The translations under genes were made by a program, and so were the position numbers. Source: Mesaphorura yosii (Eukaryota; Arthropoda; Collembola; Poduromorpha; Tullbergiidae). From it: a DNA stretch of 64,000 nucleotides. Positions 44,711-55,884 of this stretch are shown piece by piece (position 1 is the stretch's first letter; each line of letters begins with the position of its first letter). The stretch lies in assembly GCA_009869945.1 (NCBI GenBank), contig WIXG01000157.1, positions 62,001 to 126,000 on the forward strand, in the 5' to 3' direction. The notes beneath the pieces are model-generated. The model worked only from the letters and a program-made list of their open reading frames with translations, had not been told where the DNA came from and ran no database searches.

Positions 44711-46183
44711 ACACCTCACCCTCATGACAAACTCAGGCGCTGGAAGAGCGTGTCCGTGTCCATGCATAATGACGATCATCAAGCAGGTAGGTAGTGGGAG
44801 GCAAATATCAAATCTCACTACACATAACGCACGTAACACGCTCTTGTTTATGAGAGACGGAAGGAAGGAACGACGTGGGTGGAAATTAGCAATGCTATCC
44901 TTACATAATAAGAAACAAACATAATTTACGCAGTAATCCACAAATGAGCTCATCTTCAGTCAGCCAGCCAGCCCTCTTTTAATCAAGACAATGCTTGACT
45001 TTTCTATTTGACACGACATAGGAGGACGGGACACGGAATCAATGCGATCACCACCATTTTTTCTCATTCGCAACACAATCCGCATCTCATTATCATTTGC
45101 CACGCTTCGCTGATTTTGGTATGTCATCTCTCACCTGAAAAGCCATCAATGCAGATTATGTAATTTGAACTGAACTCAGATTGCATTGTTCTTACTATTG
45201 AGCTGGCCTTAACCTTCACCTATACTCCCATCTCATAAATTACATTAGCGTGTATTCATTTTGTCACAACAGATGATTTTTTCCTGCTGGCCAGTCATTT
45301 ATGGAGCCCAAGATCTCCTCTAACAACATCACTGCGGCAAAAACTGCTTGGTAAAGATGTCTGAATCATTTTTGCAATCTCTTCTCAAATCACAATTAAT
45401 TTTTGCTAGATTGATAGAATAAATATGAACCAGAGAATAAAATCTTCCACTTCCACTGCTGTTGCTCTTTGCTTGCCGTTGCGTTCTGCCAAGCGTGAAG
45501 TTCGCATCCAGTCACGTCACCTTGACTTGACTTTATACCCATGGCCAATGTAAAGGCTTGCGCTTGGCGCGTACTTCGTTATTGCACTGTTACACTGCAC
45601 TCACTGGCGCAATATTAAAGCTGGAAGATCCTAAAATCCTAAAATATACATTCACGATCTTGAAAGTTTATGCTGTTGTTACAACAAACGACAAGGCACA
45701 GGCATAGGAATCGGAGTTAAGATTCTACTTCGCATTGTGTGCAGGCGCAACCTGCAACCAGACTGGACTGGTGCAATCACGAGAATCCAACTTTATCGCG
45801 AATCGGATCGTGACAAAGAGGAGTAAAAATGATCAACTATTGTCATTCAAACTGTAAGCCACTACCGTACGAGCCGTTTAATGCCATCACGGCAAGAGTC
45901 AATTTGTCAATTATGGTTTTAAATGTCAAAGACCCGACTTCAGTAAATATTGACGTACTATTCGTATGCAATCCATCGCTCCGAACCAACTGCCAACGAA
46001 CTGCCTCTGTTTTCTTAACGAAATGAACATTGTAGTAATTAAGCTGCACTCGCTCATTGTTGACACGCAGCATCTCTTAAACGTATGAACAAATAGCGCT
46101 AATAGCCGACACTGTTATTGTCATTGCCTTTCGGGGTGGATGGCATCAATAAATTCGTCAAATCATCTTTCTCAGCGACAACT
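44711..46183. other. Intergenic region between sHSP gene and paralogue 2
   Basis: A divergent upstream region for the minus-strand sHSP gene and the plus-strand paralogue 2. No coding segment is supported; short open frames such as 45829-46026 lack splice support and protein-like features. Confidence 0.5.
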
Positions 46184-46191
46184 TATAAATA
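46184..46191 (+). promoter_or_regulatory. TATA box of secreted-family paralogue 2
   Basis: TATAAATA, with an initiator-like CTCAATAG near 46221-46228. The ATG follows at 46331. Confidence 0.65.
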
Positions 46192-46330
46192 CCACCGGCA
46201 GACAAGACCGGATCGAGTCTCTCAATAGACTGTCGACAATTTATTTGTGGTCGAACGTGAAAGACTAGACCACATTCACGTGGACCCTTGGATCTAATCG
46301 GTACCCGACTAGTCAGCTGTCACCAGAATC

Positions 46331-46871
46331 ATGCATTGTTTCCTTCAGATATCTGTCCTGGCATGGTTTGTGCTAGTTTCCAATTATGCTGACGTTAAGT
46401 GCGCACAGCAAGGAGATTTCACGTCGTCCAATGAAGACTCTGCAACTGAAATCTTAGAAGAGGAGCCGCGTGGAAAATCGAGAAGCGAATGCATGGAAAA
46501 GTTTGCCTGTGAACTGTCAAGAATGGGACGAGGAAATATGCTCAGTCCGACTTGGATGAAAAAGTAAGTGCACACCAAATTCATACGATGCATTATTAGT
46601 ACTATTGACCCACAATTGACAGCAATTCTTCGTTATTTCTTCGCGCAGAGTATTCGGCAGACCACCCAAATTTGGATTTATGGAACGAATCTCGAGAGCG
46701 TCGAAAAGAGGCGCCAATTGTGCCGTGTACAGGTGCAAGGCGGTGAGCTCGATGAAGAGGACTCTCGAAGGCATGGTGAAGAGGAGTGGTCAGGATGTGA
46801 GGAGAGCCGCCAAGATCTTCTCCACTTCCAACAAGAAGCCAAAGCCAAGTCGACTACTGACGAGATCGTGA
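46331..46871 (+). CDS. Secreted cysteine-motif family, paralogue 2 (short form)
   Basis: Exons 46331-46563 and 46649-46871 (AA|A junction, phase 2) give 151 residues. MHCFLQISVLAWFVLVSNYA is a signal peptide. A short acidic linker (about 33-50) follows. The conserved module is then present: SECMEKFACELSRMGR (C-x5-C-E), TWMKK at the intron, FGFMERISRASKRG and CAVYRC (C-x4-C). The tail is long and very basic. Unlike its neighbours it has no hydrophobic core segment, so it should be fully secreted. The first Trp of the second half is replaced by Phe. This is the most diverged of the three. The function is unknown; the basic tail could bind acidic matrix or membranes, which is inference. Confidence 0.7.
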
Positions 46872-47524
46872 ATACAGCGTAGCACTGCGTGTTTAAACAA
46901 TTGAAAGTAAAGAACAGGGTTAATTTATTAAAAGTTATTTCGACTCGACATTGTAGCACTCATACGCAGAGAAGAGTGATGAATATAATTTGAATTCGAC
47001 GACCCACGTCCTTAGCGAATTGCAAATTGCGAATTAATTTTCATTGTCACGGCCGGTCAATGCCAATGCCAATGCCATGAACGTGCACTCCATCTCGGCC
47101 AATGATAAAGAAAAGTATTTTGAGCCTGCGCACAGGAAACGAACTTACTCGGGGCGCGAAGTTATTTAAAGTGTTACACGACGACGAAGAGTGAATCAGG
47201 CACAGTTAAGAGTTAATGACAAATGACAACAAGGTGCCCGGTACTAATGAACCGTGCATTCACATTCTTGAGTTATTACTTTTCAAAATAAAAGTGTTAA
47301 CAAGTCGTAATTATAACGAAGTATGAAGCTCGGTGTCTTTGCATGTCACCCGTCCGTCCATGTCCGGCCGAGGTCAACTAACGCGTAAAATAAATAAATC
47401 ACTTACGACAAATTAATTTCGTCGTCGTTTTCTCCTCGCTCGAACCCTTTGCGACACAAACCAGCCAGATGATGACCTTATTGGCGTGCTGTGGAGTCGG
47501 AATTTTGGCCATCTTGGTCAAGTG
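46872..47524. other. Intergenic region between paralogues 2 and 3
   Basis: About 650 bases without a supported gene. An apparent open frame that begins at 47469 runs through the TATA box of paralogue 3, so its first 50 codons are taken as non-coding. Confidence 0.55.
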
Positions 47525-47532
47525 TATAAATA
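47525..47532 (+). promoter_or_regulatory. TATA box of secreted-family paralogue 3
   Basis: TATAAATA, followed about 28-35 bases later by TCAGAGTTCAGTG, which contains two arthropod-type initiator matches. This places the transcript start near 47553-47560 and excludes the upstream in-frame ATG codons at 47469 and 47472. Confidence 0.75.
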
Positions 47533-47630
47533 TAAGTACCTGTGGTGGAGTCAGAGTTCAGTGCGAATCGCCTCGGACCACTCAAGCAGTCAAGCACCCT
47601 CATCGACTCTGCTTCATGTGCGTAAACAAA

Positions 47631-48293
47631 ATGGCTCTTGAGCGCGCAGTTTCGCACAAGTGTACTAAAATATTTCTTCTTTCGTGCCTTCTAACCGTAA
47701 TTCTTCTCCTCTCTTCGAGTCTGCAAGGCGTGAGTGGCACAGCCGTGCGTGCTGCTCCCAATCTTGAAGTGCCATCGTCTCCACTAAGTGCAATCCGAGA
47801 CCGCGTTCAGAACTTGAATCGAGCACAGCCACGCCATGCTCCCGATGCTCGTGAACTTGGAGTTCTACAAACCCAGAAACGTGGAGTGGAGAGTCCGAGA
47901 GCACTTGGGCTGCTGACGATAACGGCAATTCTCTCCATTCCGCTCATCATCATCTTCATCATCTTGCTCTTCCTCCCAATTCCAGTCGCGATTTCAACGG
48001 CGAGAATGGCGAGGGAGATTGTCACCAGCGACGAGTGCCTGGAACGAGTGGCCTGTGAAGCGCTCCGGTTTTCAAGGGAAATGGAGTACGATGCAAAATG
48101 GGTGCAAAAGTAAGTCGGACTGCTCCATTCCCGTTGTTTCGACTAAACTTAGTCTGTTCTGTTTCGCAGATTTTTCCGCAGTTCGAGAAGGAACGCGATT
48201 TGGCTAGAAAGAGTTTCCCGAGGGCTGCACACAACTGAATGCGGAGCGCTAGCCTGTGATCCAATTACGGCGTTTAGAAGAAAATTGGAGTGA
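47631..48293 (+). CDS. Secreted cysteine-motif family, paralogue 3
   Basis: Exons 47631-48109 and 48170-48293 (AA|A, phase 2) give 200 residues. The start MALERAVSHKCTKIFLLSCL begins a signal peptide or signal anchor (LLTVILLLSSSLQG). An in-frame ATG at 47616 would add five residues. A disordered basic linker follows, then a second hydrophobic segment (about 105-125, ILSIPLIIIFIILLFLPIPV). Next come TARMAREIVTSDECLERVAC (C-x5-C), a Trp (AKWVQK) at the intron, IWLERVSRGLHTTECGALAC (C-x4-C) and a basic end. Paralogue 1 matches almost residue for residue over the ARMA-to-tail module. The 60-base intron sits at the same place and phase. Type II or polytopic membrane anchoring and secretion are both possible. 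Function unknown. Confidence 0.75.
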
Positions 48294-49575
48294 GGATTTT
48301 TGAATGATTGCGTACAAGACAGTCGAGCAGGTTTGTCACTGTCACAAATGGAAGGTTCCTGGGCTCATCACTCGTTGTGAACACTAATTTACATTGTTTA
48401 TTTATTTCGACCTTATTTTATCCTGCTCACGTATTTATATGTACGATTTTCTTAATCTCTAATATTTCATGCTACTTGTATTAAAAATTATTTGGCACAT
48501 TTCGATTGTTGGATGAAGATTGTCGCGTAAATTAATTTATTGTTTGCTTACGAACGAGTCACCGAACTTCTCGTGTTCTCGTTCGCCATTCAAAATGCAG
48601 AAAGTCATCCTATTTATTCATCCGAATATAAGTTGAGGAAGTTGAGAGGTCATAAGTTGTCAGTAAGTACTGGGTTCAGTGTGTACTGCAAAATGTTCGG
48701 TAATAATCGTCTCATCTGCACGTCGCTGGATTCTTCATCAATGTCAATCAATTACGATCATACTTGAAGTTCAAGTTCCACTTTGAACACTTTGAAGAGC
48801 CTTGGAATGATATTTAAACATTCGGACGCTGTCCTACTGTCAGCGTTTGAATTTAAGACGTACATGTGGAAGTGGAGAGCATCCTGCGATTATGACAAAA
48901 TAGAATTTTTAACTGCATTCCACTCGACTGTACATTGTGCTTTGTGAAGATAGCGATTCCAAAATGCAGCTACAAGGCATGACAGCTCATACCGGTGAGG
49001 AAACTGCACGTACGTACGCGTACGCGACAAACACGACAAGTGAGAACCTCAAAGCAGCATTTTTGTTGTAAATTAAAGCCAAGTAGACAGTACGGATACT
49101 GTACTATTGGCGAACTCCAACTTTAACTTGGAACACAATTTATTAAATCAAATCCGTGTCTACGTTAATCCGTTTCCATGTAGGTGATTTAAGCCGTTCT
49201 GAGTAAAAACTGCTCAATTATTATTCGTACATCGCATCATGAGAAGTAGACTAGCGATGAAGTTTCGCTTCGCGCCGTTGCTTGCTTTCAATTTTATGGG
49301 TATTAGGAGAATTTAAAACATTAGTTTTCTGGGGACTTGCCCGCCCGTGTACACGTGGATGTAGCTGCAATTTAACAGTTGACCAATTTCCACAATTTCA
49401 TTTTAGGACTGAAGTGTGGACTGTGGACGACAGACAGTGGTACCATTGATCTTTGAGTCTTATCAGCAAGCCGACACTCCACATCACGATGCGTATGATT
49501 TTGATGTCCTATTCCTTCACGTTTGATTATAAATACTTCGCCTTTTGGCATTAATTAAGTTGCTACCTTTCTTAG
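48294..49575. other. Intergenic, upstream of radial spoke gene
   Basis: No gene is supported. A short palindromic CGTACGTACGCGTACGCG run at 49009-49026 is the only notable local feature. The 5' exon or exons of the radial spoke gene may lie in the last few hundred bases, but I could not place a convincing start. Confidence 0.45.
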
Positions 49576-52425
49576 TTGTCGGTGAGGACGAAGAAGAGGA
49601 GTGCAGATGCGATCCGTGCAATTGCGAGACTCCAGGTAACTTATCGATTTCAGTGGGCATCTCAAGTGTCCTGTCTTTCCGACCAAATTCTTCCAAATTT
49701 ACGATATTTCTCTACAGAACATATCTCACCTGTTCAGAGCAAGACGAGTTTGATGAGGCATGAGAAAGAGAAACATCCTGGCGGATATCGGCTGGATGAA
49801 TTTGTCCGTGCTAAAGAGTACTTTCTGCAAGCCAGCACACAATCGGGGCTGACGCTGTGAGTTGAAAGATTCTACCCGGCTTCGCCTTAATAAGCCGACA
49901 GTCATATTAATTCTACGACTTTTCTAGCTATGATCACTTGAGCGAAGTTCTTCGTAAACTTTTGGACACGCGGAGTCCACAAAATGCCGTCGACGTACTG
50001 GAGGAAGTTAGTATGAATGTGAAGCGCGACAGATTCAAACCCAAGAAGGAATTGCTCCGTGATAAGCTGCACGTCCCACCTGACATGTTGCAGGACTCAC
50101 GAGCAATGGTTAAATCCTGGAAGGTTCGAATATACTTAGGCACAGCTTTCTGGAGTGCGAGCCTCTAATCTGAAATAATTTTGACTCCAGAGTCACGCGC
50201 AATGGTCAGTGGAGAATGTGGAAAGTCAGGGCGAAGATCGCCCGTCGTTTGGTGGATTTCCAAATTTAATGAGACTGCTGTATTACTTGGAACAAATCAA
50301 CGTCGGACTGCCTCGCGAGGAAATGTTTCGCATTGCTTTGTCAATCCGACAGCTGACTGTGAACAAACCTGCCATAATTCGTGCAAGGTAGACCAGCATT
50401 TTTTCAATTTTCGTGCCAGCTTCTAAATGTGCTCGTATTGATTACTTTGTTGAACCCTCTCCCTTACACAGATTTTGGGGCAAAATCATGGGACTGTACA
50501 AGAGTTACTACATTGTTGAGGCTGAATTGCGAGGTGACGATTCTGGAGCAACCTGGATTCCGCCTTCAAATCAAGAAAAAGTACCTAACCTACTGAGCTC
50601 ACCATAAACGCTCTTACGTAGTTTTACTCGAATTAATAACTCTGACAGGAAGTTCTCCATCCTGAAGATCACGTGCCAGCACATGAGTCGCATCCTCCAG
50701 AAGGTGAAGACGTGATCATTGTTCCTGGCGCTGCTGCCACATTTGAAAGGGCAGGTTTCTCTGTCACGGATCCGGAAATCTTGGCTCCATATCAACAGAC
50801 GTACGCATACACAACTCCTTGCAGAGAATTGCTGCATGCTAAGCTCATCTGCAAATATTTCCAGCTCTGGTCTGCAAGGAGGGAATGCAGTTGTTGTTTC
50901 GAATCAAATCAATGCATTTAAAAACGAATATTACGGTGAAGGCGCGCCAAAACCTCAGTACGACAATGCTGAAGCGGCCTCAGAACTGGAGAAGTGGCAT
51001 CAGTACCAACATGAACTGTTGACTGGCTTCCCTGTTCCACGAATAACAGCAGTCGAGGAAGTCGAAGTGCCATCCGAGCCGAAAGGTGTTGGGCTGAATC
51101 GACGCGCCTTTTACGCGACAAGCGATTTGGGAAAGGAGTGGATTCTCCTGCCAGATGTTACGCCGAAGCACATAAACTCAGCCAGAAAAATGCGATGGTT
51201 CCTAACGGGAAATTTGAACAGCAAAGTAAGTTTGCCTAGGTTTGCTGATCATATTTTGTCATTCTAATTCCTTGGATTTCTTGCATTTGTCTACTAGATT
51301 AAAACTTTTCCTACATTTCCGGGCCATGAGGGACACTACTTACGAGCACAGTTGGCACGCATTACGGCTGGAGCAATGGTACCTATAAACGCCATTTCAT
51401 GGGGCGAATCGAAAGAATGCACGAACTAGTAATTTCCACGGGTAGGTCTCTCCAAAAGGATATTACAGGACCAAGAAGCCAGACGCGGAATACGACGATG
51501 ACGACGAAGAGGAGGAAGACATTGAGGAGGAGGAGGAAGATGAAGAGCGAATTGGTGATCCCCACACACTGTCATATTATTCGCCATGCGGCTTAATTCA
51601 GTGTAATTGTGATTTAGGCGATGACAGTGTTTATCCGATGAGGAAATACAAACCACCGTCCATGGCGAAACTTCTGAATTCCACGATGGAGGCTTGGGTG
51701 CATCACACAAATGGCATTCTCAGACAAGGACGTGTCCTTTGGTGGAACCCAAAGCAAAAGAGTAGACAACCGCGTGAAGGAGAAGATGACGAAGACCTCG
51801 AAGATGAGGAAGAGGACGAGGAGAGCCGCGACAAAGAATTTGGGCCTCGGCTTTTTGAATCGCTGGCCGAAGATAAGAGTATTGACGGAACTTCACCCTG
51901 GAGCGCAAGAGCTTCATCAAGCGTCTTTTCAGAGTTTCAAGTCGTGTGTGCTCGCTCAAATCTTTGGCCTGGATCCTCAGCAATGTGTACAATTAAGTAA
52001 GACTTATATGGTTTCATTTTGCGCAGAATATTGCATCCAGGAAGCTTATCTGTAGAAATGGAAGCTTCTAACTGTTTATTATGTGCAGGGGCAAGGTTGG
52101 CAACATTTACATTGGAGATGGTCTGAAGTTTTCTAGTTTCAGCTTCGCTCCCTTCGTCCCAGAAGAAACTGGATCCGAATACAAAGAAGGTCCGGAGCTT
52201 AAAGAAAATTTTGACCCCACTGCTGAATTTGAACAGGAATACATGAAGAAGCTTGAGGTTTTGCCTATTTCATGATAGTTGTTTTAATTCGCAATTTGCA
52301 TTCGATCATTTCATGCCTTTCTTAATTAATTGTAGCTGAAAGAAATTGCCGACATTGAGGCACCATTTGTTGATAACGAGGAGGAGAGTGACGAAGAGGA
52401 GGACACGGCGACCGATGACGATTAA
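49576..52425 (+). CDS. RSPH4A: Radial spoke head protein 4/6 homologue (5' end unresolved)
   Basis: Exons I can place: 49576-49635, 49718-49856, 49928-50123, 50191-50387, 50472-50580, from 50649, up to 51225, 51298-51378, 51446-51996, 52089-52257 and 52336-52425. Family blocks appear in order: LYDHLSEVLRKLL, NAVDVLEEVS, LLYYLEQINVGLPREEMFRI, RFWGKIMGLYKSYYIVEAEL, WILLPDVTPKHINSARKM, FPGHEGHYLRAQLARITAG with VSPKGYYR, MEAWVHHTNGILRQGR, ARSNLWPGSSAMCTIKGKVG with NIYIGDGLKF, and an acidic Glu/Asp C-terminus. It is a head component of axonemal radial spokes, needed for the beat of 9+2 cilia and flagella. Unresolved: the first exon (a phase-1 exon must precede 49576), the junction between the exon from 50649 and the block starting about 50885-50902, and a 63-base in-frame segment (see findings). 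AATAAA lies at 52548. Confidence 0.85.
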
Positions 52426-53126
52426 CCTCAACGATTAGGCCGTCAATTTTACGACTAGTCAACCTCATAGGATAAAAGCTAACGAACCTCTGTGAACACA
52501 AGGCAAGCGAATAACCCACGCGAGCATCAATTACATAACAATTAGTCAATAAAGGAAATTAAAGGATTTGCATAATTTTACCGTTATTCGATTTCCATAA
52601 TAGCCCACAATCAAATCAATACACTTCAGTTCGCCATCAACTATTATTACACAAGAATTAATTGTCGATAGTCCTGTACTTAACAATAATGCCTTCCATT
52701 CCACTTTTCTATTTACGTCCCTTTCGTGCGGCAGAAATGAACGGTTTGAGTGCGAACGGAATAATACAGATCGACAGATTCCAAGTACCCATCAACATTC
52801 CAGTTTTATACCAGTTCACTATCAGTATTATGTAATGATTGATCCCCGACTCAATGCAAAAGAAGAATGGGAGCAATGAACGTTTGTATGCACGTGCAAA
52901 ACTATTTAAGTCACTAATAGGCTCAAATGTAGCTAATTAAAGAGCTAATTGTGTATTTTTCTGGGAAAGTGGGTCAAGTTTACAGCAATCAGGAATCCTA
53001 ACTCAAGTGAAACCAAAGTCAGCATGCAAACTGCTTCTCTTTTCCAATTTGACACAGTTTAAGAAAGTTCAACACTTCTTCCGTGTGCTCCTCGCATGTT
53101 CTCACGTGCGAAAACGGCATTCGACT
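52426..53126. other. Radial spoke 3' UTR and sphingomyelinase upstream region
   Basis: AATAAA at 52548-52553 ends the radial spoke transcript. The rest should be promoter and leader of the next gene. No TATA box or extra gene was seen. Confidence 0.5.
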
Positions 53127-55632
53127 ATGAGGATTGCTTTCAGTTTGGCCTTCCAGGCATTCGCGTTCTACCAACTTTCTGCGACAGTAGCCCACAGTAG
53201 CCACAACGCTACCTGTAAGTTTGAATTTCATGCCCATGACTTTGGAAATTCGGACCTTGAAAGCGTCTAATATTTGCGTTTGATGTGCAGGTGATCATGG
53301 ATTGGGGAACGAGACTGATGAGAATCTGGAGAGGCAGATTCTTGAACTGGACAGATTCGTCAGTGGCTACCTTCTAAACAACAAACAGCTTCCACCGCCT
53401 GAATATAATGAAAGCGCGTTTCCAGATATGAGCGTATTTCGTCAAATCTACGAGATTGGTCAAGACAAAGTCAAAATATTTGGAATTTGCAACGCGTGTC
53501 ATGTCGCCATTGGATTTTTAATGTTTAAGGCCAGTTAAAGAGATCAAATACTAGATGTAAGATGGTTTAAGTGTTGAATGAAACCTTGTCGAACGGTTTT
53601 CAGGTGAGAGTAATGAAGACGGACCTGGCCGAGATGGAGAACATGGCGGCATTCATTTGCGAGCACTTCCGGATCGCCACGTCCGAAGTTTGCAGAGGAG
53701 GGATTGAGAGATATGCTCCCGTGATGCACTTCATAATGAAGGAAAGGCCGTTCCTCAGCCCGAAATCGTTTTGTGGGACGATCCTCCAATCGCATGGATG
53801 CACAACACACGACCCCACGTTGGACTGGACTGTGGACATTCCTCCAGAGACGAGCTCTCTAACTCAGGATGCCAGAATACGGAAAAGAGAAGGAAAACAT
53901 GTTAGTTAGTTATTGGTCGCTTCGCTTGACGAATTTTATCTGCTTAATTCTGCACTTACTTTAATGTACACCTTTCCTTTAGACAGGACTGATCAAAATT
54001 GTGCAGCTAACTGACTTACACATTGACCCACACTATGAGCCTGGGACTGCAGCGGTCTGCGACAATAAGTTTCTGTGCTGTCAAGGAAGATATGGCAGAC
54101 CTGCCGACAAATTCCTGCAGGCCGGATTCTTCGGAGACAGTCGGAGATGTGACACTCCAGAAACGTCGTTCGAGATGACACTTGAGCATATTTCGAAAGA
54201 ACATGCGGTATGTTCTATTTCACTGAATGAACTGCATTTCATGAGGCTGTTCATATGCTGGAGTTTCACAGGACATGGATTTCTTATACATGAATGGCGA
54301 CCTCGTCCCGCACAACGTTTGGTCAACATCCAGGGAAGAGAATTCGAGGATCATCTTGAAATATTCGGAAACGATAGCGAGATATCTTCCAGATACAACA
54401 ATCATACCTCTCATTGGAAATCACGAGCCACATCCAGTCAATTTGTAAAAAGATTGTCACTTCGTTTTGCTGAAGCTTTCTCCGTTAATTTCAATTTCAG
54501 CTTCTCTGATTGTCGTTCATAGCTTCTCTCCTTATGGAGTGCCTGACGAGCTGGACACGACGTGGGTTTACAAAGTGTCATACGAAGCTTTTAAACAATG
54601 GATTCCAGACGATCAAGTGGAGTCATACAAAAAATTCGGATCTTATGTAATGGAAATCAATCCAAAATTCCGGTTCATAATTTTCAACTCGAATGTGTGC
54701 TACGAGTTTAATATGTAAGTGATGACCTGGTCAGTTGGATCAAGGCTACTACACTAAAATATTTGACCATTATGTTCAGGTGGCAAATGTATGAACCGAA
54801 GGACCCTGGAAATCAGTTACAGTGGCTGGTTAGTGAATTGCAAATATCAGAAGACCGAAACCAATTTGTCCATCTCATTGGACATGTTCCTCCTGGACAC
54901 GAAGAATGTTATCATGTGTGGTCCAGGAATTTTTACGAAATTGTGAGAAGGTATGCTACGCTCTTCAAGGCTGAAGCCTCCAATCAGTGCAGTGCAATGC
55001 ATTGAACTACACATCTGTTTGCAGGTACCATAAAATCATAAAGGGACAATTCTACGGGCACACACATTTCGACGAATTCAAGATTATCTACAAAGATGGT
55101 CAGCCAGTCAACTCAATGTGGATTGCTCCGAGCCTCACCCCGTACGAAGTGCATAATCTCATGTACAGAGTTTATTACGCGGATCCAAACGACTACGCAA
55201 TCGTGGACCATGAGACGTGGACGTATGACTTGAAAAAAGAAAATAACCGATACTATAACAGTGGAGAGAGCACACGATCGGTCGAATGGTTTCGCTTGTA
55301 CAACATGACTTCAGCGTATGGAATTCCCGACACGAGACCAGAAAGTCTCCATTTGCTAGTGGACAAGTTGGCAACTAATCGGCAGATGTTCAGGGAATTT
55401 CTCAAGTAAGGCAAATTAAAGTCCATTAGTGGACCTGATTCTAATTGCTATTGCTGACTATTTGGTTTTTGACAGAGTATACTACAAATCACTGTACGAC
55501 GGTTACAAGCAAGAAAACTGCGACGAATTTTGCAAGAAAAGGCTCCTCTGTGGATTTGTGCGTTTTCACACGTCTTATCACGATTCAACTGAAGAATGCA
55601 CACGGCTACACGCTTTGATAGATTCCAGTTAA
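53127..55632 (+). CDS. SMPD1: Acid sphingomyelinase-like phosphodiesterase
   Basis: Exons: 53127-53214, 53291 to about 53529, about 53604 to 53900, 53983-54207, 54272-54444, 54523-54714, 54780-54950, 55025-55405 and 55476-55632, roughly 600 residues. MRIAFSLAFQAFAFYQLSAT is a signal peptide. A saposin-B-like N-terminal part (CNACHVA, later FCGTILQSHGC) follows. The metallophosphatase domain has LTDLHIDPHY (Asp/His metal ligands), MNGDLVPHNVW (Asp), LIGNHEPHPVN (Asn/His), IGHVPPGHEECYH and FYGHTHFDEF (His-x-His). The C-terminal lobe has cysteine pairs (NCDEFCKKRLLC). It hydrolyses sphingomyelin to ceramide and phosphocholine, in lysosomes or secreted, with zinc. The exon 2/3 junction in the saposin part is uncertain because no phase-compatible pair with a strong donor was found. 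The stop is TAATAA, overlapping an AATAAA at 55631. Confidence 0.9.
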
Positions 55633-55809
55633 TAAATTGTAGTTTTCAGATACCCTTCTTCCATGTTGTGTTCTCAGAAATCAATTATTCAGCAATCATT
55701 CAGTTTCTGAAGTAATGATTAACGGGTCGTTAAAATGTAATTAGCCTGCTTCAGGTCAGCATTTGATATTTTTCATTCTTAGCCACAATTCGTGCAGGAA
55801 GAAAAGTGC

Positions 55810-55816
55810 TATAAAG
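55810..55816 (+). promoter_or_regulatory. TATA box of small secreted peptide gene
   Basis: TATAAAG, with an initiator-like GACAGTATC about 34 bases downstream. The ATG follows at 55885, giving a leader of about 40 bases. Confidence 0.65.
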
Positions 55817-55884
55817 TGTACCACTTGTATTTTTTTTTCGAGACAGTATCGTTTCTTCTCTTGTCAAGCCGTGCCAAAATCAAA

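Noticed and set aside
47469-47630. Upstream extension of paralogue 3 to an ATG at 47469
   Set aside because: The extension would translate the TATA box and initiator of the same gene; the signal peptide begins at the downstream ATG.
49009-49026. CGTACGTACGCGTACGCG palindrome as a replication or integration site
   Set aside because: It is a short alternating CGTA/CG repeat without flanking structure; chance or microsatellite origin is simpler.
49545-49763. Separate small gene with CRCDPCNCE motif
   Set aside because: The cysteine-containing codons join in phase to the following radial spoke exon, so they are part of that gene rather than a metal-binding peptide.
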